Shown piece after piece: positions 9,027 to 17,851 of a DNA stretch of 64,000 bases. The notes under the pieces were generated by a model that made no database searches, had not been told where the DNA came from, and saw only the letters and a list, made by a program, of their open reading frames with translations. The translations under genes were made by a program, and so were the position numbers. This DNA is from Mycolicibacterium confluentis (lineage in GTDB: Bacteria > Actinomycetota > Actinomycetes > Mycobacteriales > Mycobacteriaceae): the NCBI RefSeq assembly GCF_010729895.1, contig NZ_AP022612.1:1798001-1862000 (forward strand), written 5' to 3'. Each line of letters opens with the position of its first letter. Position 1 is the stretch's first letter.

Positions 9027-11237
9027 TCAGACCGTGATGGTGTCGGTCGTGGCGTACTGCGCCTTCACGCCACTGAGGTCGGTCTGCATGAGGCTGACGT
9101 TGTAGGGGCCCCAGTAGGAGAGGTTGTAGTACAGGTTGCTGTCATCGGCCGTGCCGTCGGTGTTCTTGAGCTTGCCGGTGCCGGACCACGGATGGATCAT
9201 CGGCCCGTACATCCCGGTGTTCGCCTGGCCGGTGCCCGCGTTCTTCTTGGTGGGGTTGTTGGCCACCAGGACCGCGGCGTCCGACCACGTGCCCTGCGGC
9301 GAGTCGCTGACCCGCATCACGACGTTGTTGCCGCCGTCGGTGTAGAGCACCACGTATTTGCCGAGGTACTCGTTGTACTGCACCGACATCTCGCTGACGT
9401 TGCCGCCCTCGTAGCCGCCGACGATGATGCCGCCGAGGAAGTTGTTGATGGCCTTGGTGATCCAGCCGATGAACCCGCCCGGACGTGACGAGCTGACCTT
9501 GCCGATCACCGGAACCGCGGCCGACGGGTCGTTGGCGACCCAGCTGCCCTGGCCGTCGACCTCACCGGCCCAGTACTCGTACTTCTTCAGGTTGGTGATC
9601 TCATCCTTGGGCACCCGGGCCAGGTACGCCGAGCCCTGCCGGCCCGACGGCGTGCCGTAGACGTAGACGTAGGGGTCGGATTCGTCGGGCGAGGTCACGA
9701 GGGCGTTCTGCTGAAAGTGGTTGTTGCCCGGGACATATGGCGTGCTGGAACGCAGCCACCCCGAGGAGCGCACGGTGTCGGGGTCGACGGTCCAGGTCTT
9801 GCCGTCGTCGTGGGACACCGCGATGGCCGACCAGTTGGTGGTCCAACTGCCGGGGTTGTCCCACGTGCGCACCGACATCACGGTCGCGTACTGCACACCG
9901 TCGACCTCGATCGCCGACGTCGGGATGATGGTCGTGGTCGAGCCGAACAGACCGTTGAAGCCGGGGTTGCGGATGGCCTGGGTGGCGCCCCACAGGTTCG
10001 ACCAGTTGTTGGTGGTGGGGCCGTAGACGCCGCCGTCGCTGTACAGGCCGTCCTTGATGGTGAGCTTGCCGTCCGAGAGGACGTAGTCGGTGCTGCGCAG
10101 CAGAACGTTGTTGCGCCACACGCCCTTCATACCCGGCTGGTCGAAGGTGTCCCCGAACAGCATCATGACGTTGCCGTTGCCGTCGTCCCACATGATGCCG
10201 AGGTCGGTGCCGGCGATGCCGTAGCCGTTCGGCGTCGGTGCGTTGGGAGAGGCGGGCTCCACGTCTGTGAGGTTGCCGCCGGTGACCCATTCCATGCCGA
10301 TCGTGTCGCCGGGGGTGAGGATCGGGGTGGCGGGCTTGGGGGTGAGTCCGGCGTTCGGGTCGACGACGGCCGCGGCGACCGGTTGCGCGTCGGCCACCGA
10401 AACGACCTTGCCCTGCGGGGTGAGCGTGCGTTCGTACTCCCGGCGCGCCCAGGCCACCAGCGCCCACAGGCCCGGGGTCTGCGCCGGTGCGGTCGGTGAC
10501 CCACCGGCCAGCGGCGCCAGGCCCGCGGCCGCCAGGAACCCGGACACCAGGTTGGTCAGCTTCGGCGCGGTGTCGGTCACCGGAGTCTCCAGCGATGTCG
10601 CCGTCGACACCTCGACGGTGCGGGCGGCCACCCGGTCCGGGATCTGCGTGAGGGCCGCAATCGTGGCTGCGGGCGCGGCGGTCAGGCGCGGGGCAGGCGA
10701 CGTGACGGCATCCGACAGGCTGACCGTCCGCGTCGTCGTCGGCGTGCGCCGCAACGGTGACGGGGCGGCAGTCCCGTCGGGGGTGGCCCGGGCCGGCTTC
10801 CGAGTGGACCCGGTGGGCGCAGTGGCCCCGGTGGGCGCGGGTGCCTCGGGTGCTGTGACACCCGGGACGGTGGCGGAGGCGTCCAGGTCACGAGGCTGCC
10901 GTTGCGGCAGCTTGACCTTGGTGGTCTTGGCGCTGTCCTCGAGGTTCTTCTGAGCCTTGGCGGCGCCGTCTTCGATGCCCTTACGGATCCGGTCGCCGGT
11001 GTCCTCGACGCTGCGGCGGACGCGGTCGGCAATCCTGGTCAGCCGGTCCGCCGGGGTGGACCGAGTTGTCGTGGAGTCGCCGGAACCACCGGGGGACGTC
11101 CCGGCCTGCGACGACTTGTCGCCGCCGGTCTCCGGGCCGTCGGCCCAGGCCACACCTGTGCCCGTGGTGACCGCGGCGCCGATGCCGAACGCCACAGCAA
11201 GGGCGCCGACGCGGCCGACATATCTCGATGAATCCAT
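9027..11237 (-). CDS. Exported DUF4185-domain protein
   Basis: 736 residues. The N-terminus SSRYVGRVGALAVAFGIGAA followed by TGTGVAWA looks like a signal sequence. Residues about 40-260 are Thr/Pro/Ala rich. The C-terminal 400 residues match DUF4185: GTDLGIMWDDGNGNVMMLFG, MKGVWRNNVLLRSTD, YVYGTPSGRQGSAYLARVP and SDSPQGTWSDA, a beta-propeller-like fold also found in Rv1754c and Rv3707c. The ATG at 11235-11237 is preferred over one 33 bp upstream because the RY-x-GRVG motif then sits near the start, as in the DUF1214 protein. Enzymatic role unknown; the fold recalls secreted glycosidase or phospholipase-like propellers, which is inference only. Confidence 0.8.
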   Translation of the reverse strand: MDSSRYVGRVGALAVAFGIGAAVTTGTGVAWADGPETGGDKSSQAGTSPGGSGDSTTTRSTPADRLTRIADRVRRSVEDTGDRIRKGIEDGAAKAQKNLEDSAKTTKVKLPQRQPRDLDASATVPGVTAPEAPAPTGATAPTGSTRKPARATPDGTAAPSPLRRTPTTTRTVSLSDAVTSPAPRLTAAPAATIAALTQIPDRVAARTVEVSTATSLETPVTDTAPKLTNLVSGFLAAAGLAPLAGGSPTAPAQTPGLWALVAWARREYERTLTPQGKVVSVADAQPVAAAVVDPNAGLTPKPATPILTPGDTIGMEWVTGGNLTDVEPASPNAPTPNGYGIAGTDLGIMWDDGNGNVMMLFGDTFDQPGMKGVWRNNVLLRSTDYVLSDGKLTIKDGLYSDGGVYGPTTNNWSNLWGATQAIRNPGFNGLFGSTTTIIPTSAIEVDGVQYATVMSVRTWDNPGSWTTNWSAIAVSHDDGKTWTVDPDTVRSSGWLRSSTPYVPGNNHFQQNALVTSPDESDPYVYVYGTPSGRQGSAYLARVPKDEITNLKKYEYWAGEVDGQGSWVANDPSAAVPVIGKVSSSRPGGFIGWITKAINNFLGGIIVGGYEGGNVSEMSVQYNEYLGKYVVLYTDGGNNVVMRVSDSPQGTWSDAAVLVANNPTKKNAGTGQANTGMYGPMIHPWSGTGKLKNTDGTADDSNLYYNLSYWGPYNVSLMQTDLSGVKAQYATTDTITV

Positions 11238-11429
11238 GACGCTCCGTATGTTCGCCGACCCCGACTGCAAAAGCAGTGTGCCGGGCGTGATCCGTGGGTG
11301 ACCTCAAATCACGACATCGTCACACCTGCGTCCCGATGTTACAGCTCACCAGCAACATCAATCCCTTTATTCACTATCGTCACAGCAACGTTTCTTGGGG
11401 TCGGGGCTGCATCGGGGGCTCGCTCTGCA

Positions 11430-11696
11430 ATGTCTGTGTCAGCGCGACTGCTGGCGGTGACGGCTGCCTGCGTCTCAGTCGCCGGCCTGATCGCGCCGCA
11501 CGTCGTGCTGCGCACCGCCGACCAACCGCAGGGACCGTGGGGACTGCCCAAGACCCTGGTGACCACGGCTGCGATGCCGGGCGGCATCGACGGGTCCTAC
11601 ATCCATCCGTGGTCGAAGGGGCCGGACCTGTACTTCACGCTGTCACGCTGGTCGGACTACAGCGTCGCGCTGATGAAGACGACGTTGACCAAATAG
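11430..11696 (+). pseudogene. Relic of a DUF4185 gene: signal peptide joined to C-terminal fragment
   Basis: An 88-codon frame on the opposite strand from the intact DUF4185 gene. Residues 1-24 (MSVSARLLAVTAACVSVAGL) look like a signal peptide. The rest, beginning VVLRTADQPQGPWG and ending YIHPWSKGPDLYFTLSRWSD, aligns with the last 80 residues of the DUF4185 protein at 9027-11237 (VVMRVSDSPQGTW, MIHPWSGTG, LYYNLSYWGPYNVSLMQTDL). The simplest reading is an in-frame internal deletion that left only the ends of a second DUF4185 gene. The frame is open further upstream to 11298. It could still be expressed as a small secreted protein. It ends three bases before the convergent Cys-rich gene. Confidence 0.65.
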
Positions 11697-11699
11697 GTC

Positions 11700-12053
11700 T
11701 CAGGCGTGCACGTTGCGCTGGCCGACGGCGTTGCGCAGGCCCGAGCAGTTGTAGCAGCCGACACACCCCACGCAGTCGACGCAGCGGGCGCATCCCAGGC
11801 ACGCGAAACACCGCGCACACGCGAAGCACCCGATACATCCGATGCAGTGCACGATCGCGAAAGACAGTGCGGTGGCCACACTTCCGCCGACCGCGGCGCT
11901 GCTCGCGGTGCCCAGCGAACCCGCCACACCGGCACTGCTGACGGTGGCGATCGACCCGGCTACGCCAGCACTGGCGGCCGTGGCGATAGACCCCGCCACA
12001 CCGGCACTGCCCGTAGTGGAGATGGAATTGACTATCCCGCGTGATTCCGCCAT
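11700..12053 (-). CDS. Small protein with four 12-residue repeats and a (Cys-x-x)12 array
   Basis: 117 residues, not assigned to any family I can name. Residues 16-63 are four 12-residue repeats of the type SAGVAGSIATxx. Residues 70-103 contain twelve cysteines at exactly three-residue intervals (C70, C73, on to C103): CIGCIGCFACARCFACLGC, then ARCVDCVGCVGCYNC. The tail is SGLRNAVGQRNVHA. There is no classic signal peptide, but the Ala/Gly/Val repeats are mildly hydrophobic. Period-three cysteines on a narrow face could bind metal or thiols, form a stacked disulfide rod, or be modified. It lies 27 bp downstream of an SDR gene on the same strand, which may mean co-transcription. Regularity maintained over twelve units argues for a real, selected protein. 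Confidence 0.7.
   Translation of the reverse strand: MAESRGIVNSISTTGSAGVAGSIATAASAGVAGSIATVSSAGVAGSLGTASSAAVGGSVATALSFAIVHCIGCIGCFACARCFACLGCARCVDCVGCVGCYNCSGLRNAVGQRNVHA
11745..11846 (-). repeat. 9-bp periodic Cys-x-x coding array
   Basis: Thirty-four codons in which every third codon is Cys, twelve in all; the intervening pairs are mostly IG, VG, FA and AR. Period at DNA level is 9 bp. Both Cys codons are used and the pairs vary, so this is not a simple recent microsatellite. Confidence 0.8.
11865..12008 (-). repeat. Four in-frame 36-bp repeats encoding SAGVAGSIAT units
   Basis: Four consecutive 36-bp units code SAGVAGSIATAA, SAGVAGSIATVS, SAGVAGSLGTAS and SAAVGGSVATAL. Bases differ between units mostly at third positions, so the repeat is old and kept at protein level. 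Confidence 0.8.
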
Positions 12054-12080
12054 GGCCCGAGCGTACTGAGAGCGGTTCGC

Positions 12081-12821
12081 TCAGCCAGCACCTTTGCCGT
12101 TGTCGACGCGATACACCGCACCGTGAATCGCGACCGCGTCGTCGCTGGCCAGGAATGCGATCGTCTTGGCGACGTCCACGGGTTCCATGAACCCGCGTGG
12201 CGCGGCGATGCGCATGATGAGGTTCCAGTCGGCGTTCTCGGGTGCCGCGAACTCGGTGACCTGCGGGGTGCTCATGCCGCCCGGGCACACGACGTTGACC
12301 CGCACGCGTTCGGCGCTGTACTCCACGGCCAGGGCCTTGGTGAGGCCGACGATGCCGTGCTTGGCGGCGCAGTAGCCCGACGAGTACACCTCACCCTCGA
12401 GGCCCGCCACCGAGGACACGTTGACGATGTTGCCGCCGACGTCCAGCAGGTGCGGCAGCGCCGCGCGGCACAGGTGGAACGGCCCGGTCAGGTTGACCGC
12501 GAGGTCCTGGTCCCACTCGTCGTCGGTCATGGTCGCGGTGTGCCGCATCTGATGAAATCCCGCCGCGTTGACCAGTACGTCGAGACGCCCGAACTTCTCG
12601 ACGCACGCCGCCACGGCGTCCCGGCATGCCTGCGGGCTCGCGATGTCCACCGACTTGTACGCCCCACCGGGCACATCGGCGAACACCGCGGCCATCCTGT
12701 CGGTGTCGCGGGCGATGCCGAAGACGGTCGCGCCGCGCTCGGCGAAGAGCTTGGCGGTGGCCGCCCCCAGTCCCGACGACGCTCCGGTCACCAGGGCCAC
12801 TTTTCCGGTCAGATCAGTCAT
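12081..12821 (-). CDS. Short-chain dehydrogenase/reductase
   Basis: Cytoplasmic NAD(P)-dependent oxidoreductase of the classical SDR type, 246 residues. Cofactor loop TGASSGLG (12-19), NAAG (85-88), catalytic Ser136/137, Tyr150 and Lys154 in YCAAKHG, and the PGGMSTP segment after strand six. A GAGAGGG-like ribosome site precedes the ATG at 12819-12821. Substrate cannot be deduced. The downstream neighbour on the same strand is the Cys-array protein, 27 bp away; upstream in the same direction is the peptide importer operon, whose last gene ends 24 bp before this start side, so read-through is possible. Confidence 0.88.
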   Translation of the reverse strand: MTDLTGKVALVTGASSGLGAATAKLFAERGATVFGIARDTDRMAAVFADVPGGAYKSVDIASPQACRDAVAACVEKFGRLDVLVNAAGFHQMRHTATMTDDEWDQDLAVNLTGPFHLCRAALPHLLDVGGNIVNVSSVAGLEGEVYSSGYCAAKHGIVGLTKALAVEYSAERVRVNVVCPGGMSTPQVTEFAAPENADWNLIMRIAAPRGFMEPVDVAKTIAFLASDDAVAIHGAVYRVDNGKGAG

Positions 12822-12845
12822 AGGGGCACCCTCTCACGGGCGCCG

Positions 12846-14438
12846 TCACACCCAGCTTCGAGGGCGCTCCGGCGGCACCGCCGCCAGCAGTTCGCGCGTG
12901 TAGTCCTGTTCGGGGGAGGCGAACAACTCGGCGGCGGGCCGGAACTCGACGGCCCGGCCAGCCTGCATGACCAGCACGTCGTGGCTCACGCGCTGCACCA
13001 CCGCGAGGTCATGCGCGATGAACAGGAAGGTCAGCTTCAGTTCCTGCTGCAGGCGCGCCAGCAGATCCAGCACCCGGTCCTGCACCGAGACGTCCAGCGA
13101 CGCCGTCGACTCGTCGAGGATCAGCAGTTCGGGTTCGACGGCCAGGGCGCGCGCGATGCACACCCGCTGACGCTGCCCGCCCGAGAGTTCGTGTGGATAA
13201 CGCTTGGCGAAATCCGGTGTGAGGCCGACCAGTTCGAGCAGTTCGGCGACCCGCGCCGCGCGCGCGGCCCGGCCGTCGGCCAGGCGGTGCGTGCGCAGGG
13301 GTTCGGCGATGGCTGTCGCTACCGACAGGCGAGGATTGAGCGCGGAGAACGGATCCTGGAAGACCATGCTGATGCGGCGGCGCATCGACGCGTCCCCAAC
13401 GGGTGTCCCGTCCAGAGTCGCCGTTCCCGCCGCGGGGCGCAGTTGGCCGGTCAGTGCCGCCGCCACGGTCGACTTGCCCGATCCCGACTCGCCGACCAGG
13501 CCGAGGGTGGTGCCGCGGCGGATGGTGAATGAAAGGTCCTGCACCGCGTGCACACTGGTGCGGCCGCCGGGAGTGTCGACGGAGAACGTCACGTCCAGTC
13601 CGGACACGTCGAGCAGCACGGGGGCGTCGGGGGCCGGTGGGGGACCGGCGTCGCCGAGGCGCGGGCGCGCCGCGAGAAGCTCACGTGTGTAGGGCTGCTG
13701 AGGGTTGTCGAACACGTCGGTGACCGCGGCCTGTTCGACGACGGCGCCGTCCCGCAGCACTGTCACGTCATCGGCGACCTGGCCGATGACCCCGAGGTCA
13801 TGGCTGATCCACACCACGGCGGCACCGAAATCGCGCTGCAGATCCCGCACCAGTTCGATGATCTGCGCCTGCGTGGTGACGTCGAGTGCGGTCGTGGGTT
13901 CGTCGGCGATGAGCAGTTCGGGATCACAGGCCAGCGCGATCGCGATCATCACGCGCTGACGTTGGCCGCCCGACAACTGATGCGGGTAGGACCGCAACCG
14001 GGCCTCCGGGTCGGGCAGACCGACCGCTTCGAGGAGTTCCAGCGCGCGGGTCCTCGCTTCCCGCCGCGTCGAATGCCGATGGGCCTCCACTGATTCGGTG
14101 ATCTGACGCTCAAGCGTGAGCAGCGGATTCAGGGATGTGCCCGGGTCCTGGAATACGAACCCGATCCGCCCGCCGTGCACGGCCCGCAGCGTGCGCGGCG
14201 AGGCGCCCACCAACTGCCGCACGGGTGCGCCCGCCAGGGTGCTGCTGCCGGTGACCACGGCGCCCGGCGCGTCGAGCAGGCCCGTGGCGGCCAGCACCGT
14301 CATCGACTTGCCGGAACCGGATTCGCCGACGATGCCGTGCGTCTGCTCGCGGGCCACCTCGAAGCCGATGCCGCTGACGATGTTTCGGTCGCCGATGCGC
14401 ACCCCGAGGTCGGCCACCGTCAGGACCGGCGCGCTCAT
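12846..14438 (-). CDS. Peptide ABC importer, fused double ATPase (DppD-DppF type)
   Basis: 530 residues holding two ABC nucleotide-binding domains in one chain, powering uptake of oligopeptides through the two permeases encoded just upstream. Each half has Walker A (GESGSGKS, near residues 40 and 325) and signature LSGGQRQRV, with Walker B ending [12 protein letters not shown] and [12 protein letters not shown]; oligopeptide ABC C-terminal linkers follow. The ATG at 14436-14438 overlaps the preceding permease stop as ATGA. The fused arrangement is common in actinobacterial Opp/Dpp systems. Confidence 0.92.
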   Translation of the reverse strand: MSAPVLTVADLGVRIGDRNIVSGIGFEVAREQTHGIVGESGSGKSMTVLAATGLLDAPGAVVTGSSTLAGAPVRQLVGASPRTLRAVHGGRIGFVFQDPGTSLNPLLTLERQITESVEAHRHSTRREARTRALELLEAVGLPDPEARLRSYPHQLSGGQRQRVMIAIALACDPELLIADEPTTALDVTTQAQIIELVRDLQRDFGAAVVWISHDLGVIGQVADDVTVLRDGAVVEQAAVTDVFDNPQQPYTRELLAARPRLGDAGPPPAPDAPVLLDVSGLDVTFSVDTPGGRTSVHAVQDLSFTIRRGTTLGLVGESGSGKSTVAAALTGQLRPAAGTATLDGTPVGDASMRRRISMVFQDPFSALNPRLSVATAIAEPLRTHRLADGRAARAARVAELLELVGLTPDFAKRYPHELSGGQRQRVCIARALAVEPELLILDESTASLDVSVQDRVLDLLARLQQELKLTFLFIAHDLAVVQRVSHDVLVMQAGRAVEFRPAAELFASPEQDYTRELLAAVPPERPRSWV

Positions 14439-15307
14439 CGCTGTACCGCCGTCCGGCGGGCCTCGATCATGGTGCGCTGCTTGGGGTCCAGCACGTCCCG
14501 CAATCCGTCGCCAAACAGGTTGAATGCCAGCACGATCACGAAGATCGCGGCGCCGGGGAACACCGCCATCCACCACGCCAGCGTGACGAAGCCCTGCGAG
14601 TCGAAGATCATCCGCCCCAGGGACGGTTGCGGGGGCTGAATGCCCAGGCCGAGGAACGACAACGCGGCCTCCGACAGCGTCGCGAACGCCAGCGACAGCG
14701 AGGTCTGCACGATCAGCGGGCCCGAGATATTGGGCAGCACATGCCGGCTCAGGATGTACGCGTCGCCGGTGCCCATGGTCTTCGACACCGCCACATAGGG
14801 TTCGGTGCGCACGCTCAGTGTGCTCGCGCGGGCGACGCGGGCGAAGATCGGGGTGTAGACGATGCCGATGGCCAATGTCGTGGTCGTGACGCCGGGACCC
14901 AGGACGGCGACCACCGCCAGCGCGAGCAGCAGCACCGGGAACGCGAACATCACGTCCACGATGCGCATCAGCACGGTGTCGAGCCAACCCCCGCGGTAGC
15001 CCGCGAGCACGCCGACGGTGACGCCGACGGCCGCGGCGAACGCGACGCTGACCACCGCGACCCGCATCGAGGCTCCGATGGCGACCAGCACCCGGGAGGC
15101 CACGTCGCGGCCGAGTTCGTCGGTGCCGAACCAGTGTGCGCCACTGGGGGACTGCAGTGCATTGGGCACGTCGATGTCGTTGACGCCGTACGGGGCCAGC
15201 CACTGGGCGCCGACCGCGATGACGGCGACCGCGACCAGCACGGCCGCACTGATCACGGTGACGGGATTGCCGGCCAGCAGACGCCAGGACGAGACACGGT
15301 CGGTCAT
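14435..15307 (-). CDS. Peptide ABC importer permease, DppC type
   Basis: 290 residues, about six membrane helices. Contains the DppC N-terminal pattern (LAPYGVNDIDV, HWFGTDELGRDVASRVLVAI) and the EAA loop EAALSFLGLGIQPPQPS that docks on the ATPase. Start ATG at 15305-15307 overlaps the stop of the DppB-type gene by four bases; its own stop overlaps the ATPase start. Likely forms the heterodimeric pore with the DppB-type subunit. Confidence 0.92.
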   Translation of the reverse strand: MTDRVSSWRLLAGNPVTVISAAVLVAVAVIAVGAQWLAPYGVNDIDVPNALQSPSGAHWFGTDELGRDVASRVLVAIGASMRVAVVSVAFAAAVGVTVGVLAGYRGGWLDTVLMRIVDVMFAFPVLLLALAVVAVLGPGVTTTTLAIGIVYTPIFARVARASTLSVRTEPYVAVSKTMGTGDAYILSRHVLPNISGPLIVQTSLSLAFATLSEAALSFLGLGIQPPQPSLGRMIFDSQGFVTLAWWMAVFPGAAIFVIVLAFNLFGDGLRDVLDPKQRTMIEARRTAVQR

Positions 15308-16257
15308 GACAGCCGAATCCTCGGGTCGACGATCGCGTACAGCACGTCCACGATCAGGTTGATCAGCAGGAACAGCGCGGCGATCAACAGCACCGCACCC
15401 TGGATCAGCGGATAGTCGCGGGCGGCAACGGCATTGAACACCAGTCGGCCCAGGCCGGGCCACGCGAACACCACCTCGACGACGATGACACCGCCGAGGA
15501 TGGTCGCCAACTGGATGCCGGTGATGGTCAGGATGGGCACCAGTGCGTTGCGCATGATGTGCCGCGAGGTCACGGTGGTCGGTGCCAGGCCCTTCGACCG
15601 CGCCGTGCGCACGTAGCCCATCGACGCGACGTCGAGCACCGCCGACCGCACGTAGCGGGTCATGATCGCGCCGGCCACCAGGCCGACGGTCAGGCCGGGA
15701 AGCACGATGTGCCGCAGCCATCCCGTCGGGTCCTCGAACAGCGGGCGGTACCCGGACGTGGGCAGCCATCCCAGTGTCGTGGAGAACAGTCCGATGAGCA
15801 GGATGCCCATCCAGAAGTCGGGCACCGAGACACCGAATTGGCTGGTGACGCGGATGATTCCGTCGGACAGGCGGCCCTCGTGCAGGGCCGACCACAGCCC
15901 GGCGGGGATCGCGATGAGCAGCGCGATCACGATGCCCACCAGCGCGAGGGACATGGTCGCGGGCAGGCGTTCCATCAGGGTCAGCGTGACGGGTTCGCCG
16001 TTGCGGAAACTGACGCCGAGGTCGCCGCGCAACGCCGAGCCCAGATAGCCGAAGAACTGCTGCAGCAGTGGACGATCCAGTCCGCTGGCCGAACGCAGCG
16101 CGTCGTAGGCCTCCGGGGTGTACCGGGTGCCCAACGCGATGCGGACGGGGTCGCCGGGCACCACCTGCACCAGTGCGAACACCAGGATCAGGACGCCGAA
16201 CATGACGATCAGCGAGTACAGCAGTCGCCGCAGCAGGAACCGGAGCAGTGGGCTCAT
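15304..16257 (-). CDS. Peptide ABC importer permease, DppB type
   Basis: 317 residues with the DppB opening LLRRLLYSLIVMFGVLILVF and QVVPGDPVRIALG, about six membrane helices, and the EAA-like cytoplasmic loop YVRTARSKGLAPTTV. Family-typical C-terminus YAIVDPRIRLS. Four-base ATGA overlaps join it to the binding-protein gene before it and the DppC-type gene after it, so the four genes form one tightly coupled operon. Confidence 0.93.
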   Translation of the reverse strand: MSPLLRFLLRRLLYSLIVMFGVLILVFALVQVVPGDPVRIALGTRYTPEAYDALRSASGLDRPLLQQFFGYLGSALRGDLGVSFRNGEPVTLTLMERLPATMSLALVGIVIALLIAIPAGLWSALHEGRLSDGIIRVTSQFGVSVPDFWMGILLIGLFSTTLGWLPTSGYRPLFEDPTGWLRHIVLPGLTVGLVAGAIMTRYVRSAVLDVASMGYVRTARSKGLAPTTVTSRHIMRNALVPILTITGIQLATILGGVIVVEVVFAWPGLGRLVFNAVAARDYPLIQGAVLLIAALFLLINLIVDVLYAIVDPRIRLS

Positions 16258-17789
16258 GCGGCCCCGTCCTGGTCCACGTGCGCGTCGCGGAATCGGATGG
16301 CGCCGTCGCGACGGGCCTCGTAACCCTGCAGGGCGGGGTTCCAGGCCTGGATGACCGACGGGTTGTACAGGTAGATGTAGCTGACCTCGTCGGCGATCCG
16401 GGTCGCGGCCTGCGCGTAATCGCCTGCCCGGCGGGGGGTGTCGACCTCGACGCGCCCGGCGTCGAGCAGTCGGTCCACCTGTGGGTCGGAGAACTTCTGC
16501 GCGTTGCTCGAACCGTCGGTGTGGTGTTGGGCGTAGTAGAAGTCGTCGGGGTCGATGTTGCCCAGCCAGCCCATCATGAGCATGTCGAAGTTGCCGGAGT
16601 TCTGTTCGTCGAGCCAGGTGGCGAAGTCGACGGTGCGGATGTGGACCGTGATACCCAGCGGTGCAAGGTTGTCGGCGATGATCTGCGCAGCGGTCACCGT
16701 CTCGGGGTATTCGGTGGTGACCAGCATGTCGAGATCGCGTGGTGCCGCGCCCGCTTCGCGCAGCAGTTCACGGGCTCGATCGATGTCGAACCGGTACCGG
16801 TCATACGGCATGTACCACGGGTTGCCCACGGGGATCGCGAGTTGGTTGACGGTGGCGGTGCCGTAACTGGTGGCCGCGACGATGGCGTCCCGGTCGATGC
16901 CGTAGGCGATGGCCTGCCGGACCCGCACGTCGTCCCACGGTGGGCGGGCCTGATTCAGCGCCAGATACCAGTAGTCGTTGCTCGCGGTGACCTGCAGACG
17001 GATCGAGTCGTCGTCCTTCAGCTGCGTGACGCGTTGTGTGGGAACCGAATCCGTCCAGTCGATCTCACCGGCCTGCAGCGCCGACAGCGCCGTCGACGGT
17101 TCGGAGATGAACCGGTAGGTGACCCCGGAAATGCGCGGCGGGCCGCCCCAGAAGTCGGGATTGGCGCGCAGCGTGATCGAATCGCCGCTCGTCGCTTTCA
17201 CGAACGCGAACGGCCCGGTGCCGACCGGATGCGTGGCGATCGCACCGCTCTCGACGTTCTCGCGCTGCACGATGGCCATGCCCTTGAAACCGCCGAGGTT
17301 GGTCAGCAGGTTCGGCGTGGGACGGCTCAACGTGAGGACGACGGTGCCCGGGTCCGGTGCGGTGACCGCGGTGACGGCGCTGAACTTGTCGGAGTTGGCC
17401 AGCTTCTCATCGATGATGCGGCGATAGGAGAAGACCACGTCCTCGGCGGTCAGGGGGCGCCCGTCGTGAAACGTCACGTCGGGGCGCAGGCGGAAGGTCC
17501 AGGTCAGCTGATCGGGACTGGTCTCCCAGGACTGCGCCAAAGCCGGGCGCATGTTCAGGTCGGCGTCCGGTTCGACGAGGGTGTCGAAGACGTTCTCGAG
17601 CACCTCGAACGAGAAGTAGGCGGTGGAGCGCTGCGGGTCGAGTTGGTCGGGCTCACCGGAGATCGCGGCGATCAGGTTGTCTGACGAGCCGTCGCCGAGA
17701 TCAACCCGACTTCCCGGCGAGCAGGCCGTGAGCAGCAGCATGAGGGCGGCAGTCAACGCGGCGAATCGTCGCGCCATCCCCATCATCAC
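16254..17789 (-). CDS. Peptide ABC importer, substrate-binding lipoprotein (SBP family 5)
   Basis: 511 residues. Signal peptide with lipobox LLTAC (Cys23) predicts a lipid-anchored protein on the outer face of the membrane. Family 5 features include PDQLDPQRSTAYFSFEVLEN, TWTFRLRPDVTFHDGRPLTAEDVVFS and VRQAIAYGIDRDAI. It delivers peptides or similar ligands to the DppB/DppC pore. First gene of the four-gene operon; several in-frame GTG/ATG codons near 17777-17789 make the exact start uncertain. Ligand unknown. Confidence 0.92.
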   Translation of the reverse strand: MMMGMARRFAALTAALMLLLTACSPGSRVDLGDGSSDNLIAAISGEPDQLDPQRSTAYFSFEVLENVFDTLVEPDADLNMRPALAQSWETSPDQLTWTFRLRPDVTFHDGRPLTAEDVVFSYRRIIDEKLANSDKFSAVTAVTAPDPGTVVLTLSRPTPNLLTNLGGFKGMAIVQRENVESGAIATHPVGTGPFAFVKATSGDSITLRANPDFWGGPPRISGVTYRFISEPSTALSALQAGEIDWTDSVPTQRVTQLKDDDSIRLQVTASNDYWYLALNQARPPWDDVRVRQAIAYGIDRDAIVAATSYGTATVNQLAIPVGNPWYMPYDRYRFDIDRARELLREAGAAPRDLDMLVTTEYPETVTAAQIIADNLAPLGITVHIRTVDFATWLDEQNSGNFDMLMMGWLGNIDPDDFYYAQHHTDGSSNAQKFSDPQVDRLLDAGRVEVDTPRRAGDYAQAATRIADEVSYIYLYNPSVIQAWNPALQGYEARRDGAIRFRDAHVDQDGAA

Positions 17790-17851
17790 CCGGCCTCATC
17801 GGGTCGAAGTCCACGTATGCCGTGAGGGCCTGTACCCGCTTTGGGCGCGGA

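Noticed and set aside
11865..12008. CRISPR-like spaced repeats
   Set aside because: The 36-bp units are contiguous, in frame and vary at third positions; there are no spacers or cas genes.
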